Below, in pieces: positions 9,428 through 19,262 of a stretch of DNA of 30,274 nucleotides (position 1 is its first letter; every line of letters begins with the position of its first letter). The stretch is from Suillus spraguei (lineage: Eukaryota; Basidiomycota; Agaricomycetes; Boletales; Suillaceae), in the NCBI GenBank assembly GCA_016800925.1, contig JABCPU010000697.1:1-30274 (forward strand), given 5' to 3'. Both the position numbers and the translations under genes were made by a program. The notes beneath the pieces were generated by a model, which saw only the letters and a program-made list of their open reading frames with translations, searched no databases and had not been told where the DNA came from.

Positions 9428-12156
9428 TCACCGCAGCGATGCCTTGGACGTCTTCGCGCTGACCAGCCCTCCCCCCATCCCGGCATCATCGTCAGTCGCA
9501 GCTTGGTTAGCGCTCGCGTTACGGATGGATGTAAGCACCTCCTTGCAGTACTTGAGTTTGTCTACAAGGCGCTGGTTGAACTTGGCTTGCTCGGGATCTG
9601 AAACAGGAGGTTGTAAAGACAGTGCCATAATTTCACTGAGCGTGAATCGCGCGATCTTGTAGTTCTTGTCAATATGCGTCACCAGTAAACCATGGGACGA
9701 GAGGATGACTTTTGAGTGATCGTAGAAATTGAACTATATAAACCCAGTGTCAATTGTCAAGCCCATGAAGGAGTAAAATGAATGACCTGAAGGACGTCAT
9801 GACTCATCTTGAACACGATAACGTGTTTCATACGCAAATATTTCTGTACGAAATCCATTCCCTTTGTGCGGTCATGGTCCTCGAAAGTGTATTCGTAGTC
9901 ACCGTATAGGCGGTCCATGATGTAACGCTCGAAATGTTTGAGAAGGTAGACCTTGTTCTTAAGGTCCTCGGGAAACTCGGTCACAGAATAGTTCTTCCTA
10001 ACGTAGACAGTTCCGTGGCGTCGAGAGGAAATGTAGTCAAAGTGACTGGGACATACGTCAAGTCGTGTAAAAATCAGAGGTAGATAAGAACTCACTGCTT
10101 ATCTGCTGAGAGAATAAGGGTTGTGCTATCATTGAAGTGCACACCGACAGACCCATCCGTCAAAGCATAACCCATTCCGTACTTATTGCAATAATCCACC
10201 CACGACACGATGAAAACGCGCTCATCAGGGATGGTGGTATCATCGCGGGGATCACGGAACAGCTTGCCGGCAGCCTTCGCGTCAAATGCCTGCGTCAAAG
10301 TCTGTGCAGCGGCATCAAATCCATTAAGCTTTGCTTGCTGAGATTCCAAGTGCACGTCCTGCGCTACAGTTTCCTTGCGCTCTCCGCGCATCGGCTCCTT
10401 GCCCTTCGGCTCCTTGCGAGCAGGAGGTAGATTCTCCTGCTCTTCATCAAGGCGGTGTGTGCCAAGACCAGTAACAGGAGCCATCTGGGCCACGATTCTC
10501 GCCTTCTGCGATTCGAGCTCCTTCTGTCTCTGCTGATCATGGTTTTTCTCCCGAGTTCCTCGAGGCACATCATTCTCTTCTTCTATGTCTTGTAATCCAC
10601 GTGCAGTGCGCACGTTCCGTAGAGGTGATTTCGTGTCCTTCGCTGCTTGGAGTTTCCTGAACAGAGGCGACTCCTTGACTCCATTTGTTGACATGACCAA
10701 TGGCTGCCTGGCAGAACTAAGCAGCGCAGAGATAGGACTACCCGGCTGAACAGCCTTCTGGAACTCCTTCTCTTGCTGAGCGATGGTCGACGTAATCGGA
10801 TTCTTCGCCTTGTCTTCTGGAGCCGACGGAACCGCTATGGTGGAAATATGGTCATCATCCAGCCACACAGCTTTCTTGAGCTTCATGAGGTTAACTACGG
10901 ACATTGGGCGCGTAAGGTATCGAAAATCAGGGGGCGCGTCATGTGCCGAGACGGGGATAAATGGGGGGACAATGCCGAGGTCGATGAAAGGCGACTTAAG
11001 GATTTCAAGGAGAGTGGGACGTTTTGAAGGGTCAGGTGTTAAAATAGACGTGATGCAGTCCTTAGTATCGGGTGCAATGCGGCGTTCAGGTGGGAACTCA
11101 TAGACGTTGTCGCGGATCCGTCTGCACGAACGGTTAATTGGAAATTACGGTGCAGGAAAGGTATGCCTCACGTATAAATCTCCTTGACGTCCTTGGTTTG
11201 GAAGGGAGGACGTCCGATAACAAGTGTGTACAATATGACACCAATCGACCAAGTGTCAACCTCAAAGCTGTGCCCGTTCGCAGTGTCAAACAACACCTCA
11301 GGGGCAATGTAGTTCGGCGTGCCACAAATAGTTTTCTTTCGTTCACCAGGGTTCTCGATCAAGGCAGCAAGACCAAAGTCGCCGACCTTGATGTTCATAT
11401 TCGAGTCAAGGAATAAATTCCCAAGCTTAAGGTCACGGTGGATGACCTGGTGGATGTGCATGTAGTGGCATGCCCCGATGAGCTGTACAAGGAAGAATCG
11501 GGCCTCACACTCGCTGAAGCGACGACGACGACGGAGCATGTCCATCAATGATCCGCTGGTGCAGAGCTCGAGTGTCATGTAGACGTTATCGTCATCTTCG
11601 AAACATTCCTGGAAGCGCACAATGTTAGGATGAGCGAGCGAACGGTGTATCTTGATTTCCGCGTAGAGCTGAGCAAATAAAAGTGTCAAGATGCGAGTGA
11701 ATGATCAGATGTGGTAAAGACTTGCCTTGGTCTTGGCTTTCTTCGTCTTCAGAGATGATTTAGTAACAACCTTGCAAGCAAGGTGTTGCGCGGCACTGTG
11801 ACGACCGTCTGCCACCTCATAGACACGCGCAAATCCTCCCTGTTTGAAACATGAAGGATTAGTGTGTGTAAGGCGGCAATCAAGACAAATCCTACTTCTC
11901 CGAGAAATCCTACACGGTAGTACTGAACTTGTCGATTCTGATCGACGATTACTCTTGGGGGTGATGGAGGGGTAGTCTTGCTATTCTGCCTGGGCAGAGG
12001 TGGGTCGGTTGGAGTTGCCTTGGGTTTCTCTTGTGGTTTTACAGGGGACGTCAGTTGAGGCTGATTGAGAACGTTTGCATTTGTGAAGGGGTGGCGACGA
12101 TGAACGGGCTGCTGATCGGAGGGGGCGGGCATACGGGCGTGAGTGTAAGCAGACAT
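9428..12156 (-). CDS. CDC5: Polo-like serine/threonine kinase (Cdc5/Plo1 type)
   Basis: Six exons give 820 codons: 12156-11896, 11839-11726, 11668-11172, 11121-10096, 10045-9787, 9733-9428. The N-terminal 75 or so residues are Pro-rich. The kinase domain has the glycine loop [13 protein letters not shown] (about 83-95), Lys110 in [14 protein letters not shown] (Asp204), DFGLAAL (Asp222) and the activation loop [15 protein letters not shown], with Thr238 at the position phosphorylated in Plk1. A linker of about 200 residues rich in charged residues leads to polo box 1 ([20 protein letters not shown], with the conserved Trp) and polo box 2 ([12 protein letters not shown], with the His and Lys that contact phosphopeptides). 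All key residues are present. The family drives mitotic entry, spindle pole function, mitotic exit and cytokinesis. Intron 2 (11669-11725) is a GC-AG intron, the only one that restores the KTK-LYAEIK junction. The start is the first ATG in frame. Confidence 0.96.
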
Positions 12157-13233
12157 TTCAACGGCCTAACACCTTGAAAGTCTGATGGATGCTTGTCTTG
12201 AGAAGAGAAGAGAAGAAGTACTGCTCAGAAAATGAACAGAACCAAAACAAGACCAACTTTAACTTACTCTTTGGCTGACAACAATTCGAGGCGTGGCTAC
12301 CGCGTGTTTCGCGTGTGTATTATGTAATCCATCACGTGTAAAGTCAACATGCTCGTGACCGTTCAAAAACCCTAACCTTAGTCTGGGGTTCCATGATTAC
12401 CAACTACCAAGTCTGGTGTAGCGACTCCCACGCATGACAGTTTGAAACACATGCGACTCTATTATTTAGAAAAGTGGGAACGATTCCTACTTCCTAGGCT
12501 AGGGTATGCTCCGAATAAGAGCCTGCGGTGGCGGCGTCGACGACCTTCCTCATCCCCTTAAACGTGACAATGGCCAGACAATAATTACCGGGTACCCACG
12601 TACCGACTTTCCGAGTCTTGCTGTGGACGCGAACTGTGGGGTCTTATATATCATCTACCAATTGATGGCCTTGGCACTGAAAACGTCTACAGGACCCATA
12701 ATAATGTTGTACTCATTTAGTACATAACCCTAGAAATCTGCCTCTCGTAGGCAAGGGAAGGCTGACTCCCGGGAGAGTCACGACTTTGACCAATATTAGT
12801 AGTACTATAGGTACGCCGCTACTTTATGGTTGTGGCCTTCATTTTTTCCTACAGGATGAAAGAAAAACAAGATCTGACACAGGAATGGATTCCGCAACTC
12901 CCAGAATCAATGATTTGGATAAGTTGTCCATTGACCATATGGATTCATGATATATCTACTCGTATGAACACTCAACTCGTTACGTCTGACTCAATCATTG
13001 ACATAACTTCAGACGGCCAATTGTTACCTAGTCATTCCTTCACCAGTCTTATGATAAGTTTGTAAGGCTATACCAGCATCAGGCAAATATTCAAAACTGT
13101 TCCTCGAAATCCGCAAAGAATGCTCCCCGGAAGATGCAGTACCACTTCTTCCAGGCTTTTAGCCCCACCAAGGCCTCCACACAGCTTTGGTCTACTTCGA
13201 CGATGCCAAATGATTCTACAGGACCCGTGCGTT
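12157..13233. other. Upstream region of the polo kinase gene and non-coding sequence
   Basis: Contains a purine-rich tract near 12199-12216, a TTTCGCG motif and a CACGTG-like site near 12334. Between about 12880 and 13230 the plus strand has short open pieces (e.g. ANIQNCSSKSAKNAPRKMQY) separated by stops, which may be eroded 5' parts of the relic at 13234-15265. No intact gene is visible. Confidence 0.4.
12301..12313 (-). promoter_or_regulatory. SCB/E2F-like motif upstream of the polo kinase gene
   Basis: Plus-strand CGCGTGTTTCGCG, i.e. CGCGAAA on the gene's strand, about 150 bp upstream of the ATG. It resembles the Swi4 site CRCGAAA and E2F-type TTTCGCG. Fungal polo kinase genes are cell-cycle regulated, but this assignment is inference from a short motif. 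Confidence 0.3.
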
Positions 13234-15265
13234 AAGTAGGACCTTCTTTTGATCATGATCTATCAAGGAAGGTCAAGACACATCTCCATATCACGGATGA
13301 CATTCCGGCTGCAGTATCAGAACCTTCTGGTCGCCCCACGAAATACAAGGTACATGTACCGGATGATGATGATGATCACGATTCCATCCTATGCAAGACT
13401 TTCCAGTGCCCGCGGTGTTGTACTAGTAAACATTCCGTGTTCGACAATACACTGAACCTGTGCCCAACTCGGGAAACACGGAAGACTGAGAATGGTCAAA
13501 TTGTGGATCCTCCGGGAGAGGAATAATTTTGTTCTCACACAATCTGTCACTTTCCGCGCGGCTCTACATATGCTCCTTCTGGCGATTCCAAGACACCCTA
13601 ACTCCGACAGGAGAACTCAAACGCACAGATGCACAATTGACATATGACGTTGAGCAAGGCACTGGTATTTGCAAGGCCTCCTGTCCCCCTCAGACCCCGG
13701 TAGGCGCCACTTCTACTGATGCCAGAGTGTCGCCAAACGCAACCCCATTTCCACTCCTTCCTGTAGTCGACTCCTCTAGGCTGCCTGTCGTGCCGATCGA
13801 ACATACAGGACCATCAACAGAAAGCCTTGCATTCAACAACCCTCTTACCGCATGCCAGTTGTTGAGAGACACGTGTCATTGTCATCTAGTTTCATTCCAT
13901 CGCTTCCCATCCTACCCTCAATCGCGCTGCATGGTCTTTACTCAGCAACAGCCTGAGATGGATCTAACTTACTTGCAGACAACGGCATCTTGTCCTTCAC
14001 CTTTTATCAATCCTCCATCGTACGGGGCAACCTTCAATTCTCACCCTCTGGCATTTCCCAACCTACTTGAACAAGTGCTTTTTGCCGAGTAGCCAGTCTC
14101 CACGTTTTCAGGACTCTTCCTCAGTGCCACTATGTACGACAGGTCTACCGCGGGACCATTCTGCTTTCCACTTCCAACTCGCTTCACATATCTTCTGACT
14201 ACGCATCTTTTGTCAATAACGGTGATGTCCGTGCTAATACAACTCCCCTTCCGCAACCCAATGAATTGACCATTCCGATCGCATCGACGTAGAAATGACA
14301 GATACTAGCGTTAAGCATACGACGTTAATACTGGAGCAGTGCTTTGCGAAGCCCTCTGCGGAACTAGATGCGTTTGGGCCCTTCCTTGACTTTCCTCCTC
14401 TTCAAGTCACCACACTACGATACACTATACTTATACATGTGAATCTTCACGGAGTTTCTATAACTGTGTCTGTGGTTGTGCCTAGCTCCGAGGAAATCTC
14501 TGCGGACATTGAAGCTAGCTATTCTCAGCCTGCATTTGGTTTTACCGCGTGTCATTTTCCTACGGGTGTCGGACCTTCAGCTGTTCAGTCTGGGCTCGAC
14601 CATAGTTCGCGATGATCTTCTAGCATTCTTGAAGCATACTCAACAATGATTTCGGCGTCTATACCAGAAAGACTTACCGACGTATCTGGTTCTAGATTCA
14701 CATGTTCTAGTCCTTCTGAGATACCATCAGCAGAGCAAAATGTTGACGAGATTACTGCTCGGGAACGAGAGATACAAGGGACCTCCGGGCAGGCCAATTG
14801 CCTTCACACCATCCTTGAGAACGAGAAGTACAATTTTCGTAAGACTGGCTAATAGATATCGTATTTTGAAGAACATACAAGTTCTGCAGACCTCAAGGTA
14901 GACGTTCACGAACACGCTGCATTCCAGTCCATTTCTACCCCAAACAGAGTGATCCACAAGGAGACCGTTGTGCGGCGAGTCAGTCATGTTAATGATACCG
15001 TTTCCCAAGTCCGTTGCCACCCCAGTATATCGCACCGTCAGCACCGAGTATCAGGAGAGGCTCTGATGGACAAGAAACCCAGACAGACGACGATATGGAG
15101 ACCGAACCAGACGACGACGCTAAGATCGGGTCATATGAACGAGAAGAATATGGACGCTGGAGTACTTGCCTATGCTATACTTGACATTCCACTTCCACCA
15201 GCGACAGTCGTAAGTGTTCAACTCCTCCGTCAACGGGAAATGGAGGAACTCGTGTTGCAGTGAAG
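13234..15265 (+). pseudogene. Degraded coding relic of unknown family
   Basis: A series of open, coding-like pieces follows on the plus strand in changing frames. 13234-13527 reads DIPAAVSEPSGRPTKYKVHVP, then an Asp run and TFQCPRCCTSKHS, ending PPGEE. 13529-14092 is a Pro/Ser/Thr-rich piece. 14295-14612 contains VVPSSEEISADIEASYSQPAF. Further pieces near 14646-14850, 14900-15000 (DVHEHAAFQSISTPNRV) and 15060-15160 (DGQETQTDDDMETEPDDDAK, EREEYGRW) follow. The composition suits a nuclear regulatory protein, and CPRC could be half of a zinc finger, but I do not recognise a family. Frame changes without convincing splice sites argue for a pseudogene rather than an intact multi-exon gene. No boundary is firm. 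Confidence 0.35.
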
Positions 15266-15747
15266 GTATTACCTGCATATGTGCAAAGAGAAGGCAGATG
15301 AACGTTGGGTATCATTCGAGCGGCCTTCACTCTCAGGCCAACTAGTACTTGCATTTATAACGGTATGAGCCCAAAGAACGCACAACAGTTTTGATAACTT
15401 AAGATGGGAATGCATAATTCAAGTTATAAACAGCGCGTACCAATTACACGGGGGTGAGGAAAGAGCCCGGAGAGTATGACATCTCGCCAGTGGCCCCGGG
15501 TAATCGTCACTGTCTGACGAGAAAGCACGGCAATGGATTGCTGAGGATTAAGGCTACATATTGGTAACAAGCAGTACATAGCCTGACTGCATCACGGAAC
15601 ATAATCGGGTGTTGACTACAGTACATGGGTAACGTCAATTGAAGTACGACGTGAGGCATGATGAATTCAAACGAAGGTTAGAAGAGATTTGGCCAGCAAA
15701 ACTCTAAGACAAAGTTCAACATGATCGGTCTTCGAAAAATGAAAGGA
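15266..15747. other. Intergenic, no gene seen
   Basis: About 480 bp between the relic and the 3' end of the RING gene. It should contain the 3' untranslated region of the RING gene on the minus strand. No repeats or open frames of note. Confidence 0.5.
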
Positions 15748-18700
15748 TTAGTCCTGAACGCCCAAATGTTCCCTGCACAATGGACAGGTCTGGTTCCTCG
15801 CCAGCCATGGAATCAGACATCTCTTGTGGAACCTTGCAGAAACAATATAAGCCGACAGCCACTATAAGAACAAAGACAAGAATGACATACGCATGGCGAC
15901 ACTTTGCTCCCAACACGCCATGGTCCCCATTTTTGAACCGAGACAAGCAGATAGTACACTTCTGTATGTTCACACCCAGGAGCGATAATTTTAGCTTCAC
16001 ACGTCCATCACTTGTCACCCTTCGCCTCTCTAGTTCTACTAGTCCAACAAGACAGTTATCTAAACTGTCAGGATTGCGATGTAATGCGGCAGGACCGATG
16101 AAATCGGAGATGAGGAGGAGGGCCTGCGCATGTGGGTGACTTCAAGTACGGGCCCGAGAACTGTGCATCCCGAATACTCACGTCATAATTTGAGCCGTCA
16201 TCGCGGAGATGATCTCCTAGGCTTCCAACGAGGCCAGTGATGTATTCGGGTGCAGGTGACGTGACTGTGCACGAAGATGGTAATGTGTTTGATGTTGGCG
16301 TGAGTGGCCCACGCGGACTGGAGCTGCCCACAGTGACGCTGTCACTGTCAATGTCGTCTTCGAGGTAGTCGATAGGGAGAGGCGGTGGAGTACGCGCAGG
16401 GGGAGTACGGTCAGGTATCATGGGTGTGCTGTCCGGGAGAGGGGGTGTGCGATTTGGTAACGGGGGTGTACGAATGGGGAGAGGGGGGGTATGAGTGGCA
16501 CTGCAGGGGCTAGCTAGATCCAAGCTGTCGTCGTCCAAATCGATCAACAGGCCCTCGGGCACATGCAGGTTTTTGGGAATAGCCCTGGGGTGGTGTAAGA
16601 TTGGAATAGTGGTGGAAGTTTTCGAATCTGGTGTGCGGCCTACAAGCCATGTAAGAGAGGGTGATGTGGCTGGGGTTTGGGGTAAAGGACGGCCTGCATA
16701 GTGACGCCGAGGCGACGCAGGAGCAGGGCTATACGGAGGGGTATGTGACTCTGGGGGTGGGGTAGGCGGTCCTGAGGGAAAGATGGCACTATACGCAGGC
16801 GCACTTCGCATCTCCAACTCGCGCGATAAGGACCGTCCACGATGAATGAGGATCTCCTCGCGGCGAGCTGGAGTCCGACGACGCGAGACTCGCTCTGTTG
16901 CAGACCTAGTAGGCAACGAGTTATTGGGCGCTGGAATGGGTGTAGCAGGCGTTGCATTGTAGTCAATGTAAGTCACCTCTGAAGCCGATGTCGGAGAAGC
17001 TCTAGCATGTGCGCGGGTAGTCTTCGGAAGCTCTGGTTGAGCAACAGCACGAGGCGTCGAATGTGAACGAACATGCTCATGTTGGACTTGGTGAGTTCCC
17101 AAGTTCATCTGCGAGAAGGAAGTAAGTGCCCTTCCCACTGAAGGTTGGGATAAGGATAGGGATGACAGAGTCGGTGAGTCCCTTAACGTTATCCCACGTG
17201 TAGGTAGACGAGATGTCTCCAATTCCTCGCAAACGCCAAGATCCTGTTGAGAGAAGGATGGAAGTGTCCTTCCAACTGTGGCCAACGACAAGCTGGAGGA
17301 GCTAAAGAGGGAGGCGGAAGACGAAGAAATTGGGGATACTGGAGCGCTCGATGCACATGTGTGATCACTACGCAAGCTGGAATTGGTACGCCTCCGAACA
17401 TGTCGATTTACAAATGGAGGAGAAGCCGGACGTTGAGGACGATCTTCAGCCGGAAGTGTAGTCCGAATGCTAGGACGGTATGGGTGTCGGTTTGTATTGG
17501 AGCTACGTGTATCAACGTCGGGATAAGCCCACGTCTCTGCAAAGCCTGAGCGTGGTGTTAGAGCCGGGCTTGGAGGGCTAGGGTGAGCGGGGGATTCTTC
17601 CAAAGAGGAGTGAGAGGAGTCGGTGCGATCCAGGACTTCCCAGTCCTCTAAGGGTTCAGCACCTGCGCGCTCTTTCTGCTTCCGATGGAAGAGCTTTCGA
17701 GAAAAATGGTGATCTCCGTGACCGTGAAGTGCGGAAGGCGAAGATAGATTGAGGAGTGAGGGTGTGCTCTTGAAGAATGGATTGGGGTTACGCAACAGTG
17801 ATATGACAGATGACGAGGGTTGTGGTGACTGGGATCTATGGAATATTCTCGATGGAGAAAGGGGAAGGCTCGGCAGAGGTAGTTTGTGTTTAGGCGTAAC
17901 CGGAGAAGATGCATCAGATGCCTGCACACTGCGGTCATCAGGATATGGATCTTGATCCTCAGGAATCCTGAGTGACAATCGAGAGTTCGCGAAACGAGAC
18001 TGAGAAGTAGGGCTTCGTTTTGGAGCCTGACTAAATAATCGGGTCCGCTGCGGCACGGCTGGAACATGTGATTCCGCCGACCGCTGATGGTGCCTCGTCA
18101 CCCTTTCCTCGAGAGGAACTCCACGTTGTCGATCCATTTCCCATCTCTGAGGTGGATCTACGTCTACGAGCTCTATGCTTGATTCGTCATCATCAAGTAG
18201 TGCCCTCTGCTGTACTGGCACCGGGAAGGCGCAAGAACCTGATGAAAGATTCGGCGCAAGCGTGGGACTTGGCGTATGTAAGGGCATCATCAAAGGCGAT
18301 AACGCAGGTGCGGGTATCGATAAATGGGTCGCTGTAGCTGCGGATATCGGTGGATCTGTGTGCATAATGATGTTATCATGCGTAACTGAGGGCTGTGTAG
18401 AGCCCGAAGAGGAGGTGCGATTCGCAACAGGAAAATGTTCTGGGTGCACATGAATCCCAGCCACGAATGTAGATGAAGCAAGCGCAGATGAAGCGAGACT
18501 GGACAGAGTGGGACTGGTCGCTACCTCGTAAGTTGGAGGTGGTGGATAATCCGAAGCATCTGGCCGATCAGTTGAGACATTCAATTCTGTCACCTCGAGA
18601 CATTTGATTTAATCTCACCCCCATCTTCCCGCACTCTTGCTTGTCTGCGACGAGCGCTGGCTCCACTGCGAGTGTCTCTGAAAGAGTAGCCAAGGTTGAA

Positions 18701-18862
18701 GCGGATTTCTTCGCGTTGGCGTTCGTCTCTGTCTGCTTTCTTGGGCTCTTTTGTTTTACCACGGATCTTACCAGTCGTAGCTTGTCGACTGGGCTGAGCG
18801 GTATCCAGAGCATGACACGGTTCAACCTGAGCGGGTTTTGTAGCCCGTTTGCTTGAGGTCAT
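15748..18862 (-). CDS. RING-H2 finger protein, probable E3 ubiquitin ligase, with long disordered region
   Basis: Four exons give 979 codons: 18862-18619, 18559-16182, 16123-15891, 15832-15748; the introns are 58-59 nt GT-AG. The start is the first ATG of the upstream exon (MTSSKRATKP); the frame in exon 2 extends back only to a GTG, and the intron 18560-18618 with branch CTGAT joins the two in frame. Residues 1-80 are basic. A PPxY motif (PPTY, about 89-92) follows, then about 700 low-complexity Ser/Pro-rich residues, Pro-rich tandem repeats (771-811) and a C-terminal domain ending in a RING-H2: Cys930, Cys933, Cys949, His951, His954, Cys957, Cys968, Cys971. All eight zinc ligands are present. 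RING-H2 proteins recruit E2 enzymes; PPxY motifs bind WW domains such as those of Rsp5/Nedd4 ligases. The substrate and location are unknown. It faces the condensin gene. Confidence 0.9.
16371..16493 (-). repeat. Proline-rich tandem repeat inside the RING gene
   Basis: About six degenerate units of roughly 21 bp encode HTPPLPI, RTPPLPN, RTPPLPD, STPMIPD, RTPPA and RTPPPLPI. Each has a PxxP-type core with Arg in front, the pattern bound by SH3 domains. The repeat keeps the reading frame. Confidence 0.85.
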
Positions 18863-19262
18863 TGTGAAGCACTGAGGGAGGATGGAATAGCCTGAGATGG
18901 CAGACAAGGGCGAAGATGGGCAACACGCCTTCACCTGCAGGCGACCTGACTTGCTCTGGTATAATAGGTGTTTATATTTCTTTGGCGGTTTACCAAAGAG
19001 GTATAGCGCCCTATCCTTGCGGCACTCGTGCCATGATCCTTACGCGGAACAGGGACGAACACGAGCCATTCATATCGCCTGCTGAGAGAATACGACAGAA
19101 TGCTCTTGCAACGTTGCAGAAGAACACTGTATTTAGTGGCTGACATAAGCATCACACCTGGCATTTGCCGACGGAACCAATTCATGACATAAGCATCACG
19201 ACGCACGTGACCCCTAACGCGTTTGTGATTGAAGGGTTGTAGATCTTGCAACTTTGTACACC
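18863..19262. promoter_or_regulatory. Divergent promoter region of the RING and condensin genes
   Basis: 400 bp between two start codons facing away from each other. Short frames here (such as minus 18931-19251) show no family resemblance. The elements at 19141-19222 lie close to the condensin start. Confidence 0.6.
19141..19222 (+). promoter_or_regulatory. Promoter elements between RING and condensin genes: 15-mer direct repeat, CACGTG, ACGCGT
   Basis: TGACATAAGCATCAC occurs at 19141-19155 and again at 19185-19199, 44 bp apart. CACGTG lies at 19204-19209 and ACGCGT at 19217-19222, 41 bp before the condensin ATG. ACGCGT is the MluI cell-cycle box read by MBF-type factors in yeasts. The repeat and motifs are seen; their function is inferred. 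Confidence 0.45.

Noticed and set aside
9757..10095. Polo box frame starting MSSYLPLIF as a separate protein
   Set aside because: Its first residues and its end are intron read-through; the exon 10045-9787 joins cleanly to its neighbours.
16068..18593. Single 841-codon frame as the full RING gene
   Set aside because: It starts at GTG, lacks the RING domain and reads through an intron at each end. The spliced 979-codon model keeps frame, uses an ATG and gains all eight zinc ligands.
18931..19251. Minus-strand 106-codon frame in the divergent promoter
   Set aside because: No family resemblance, and it overlaps promoter-like repeats.
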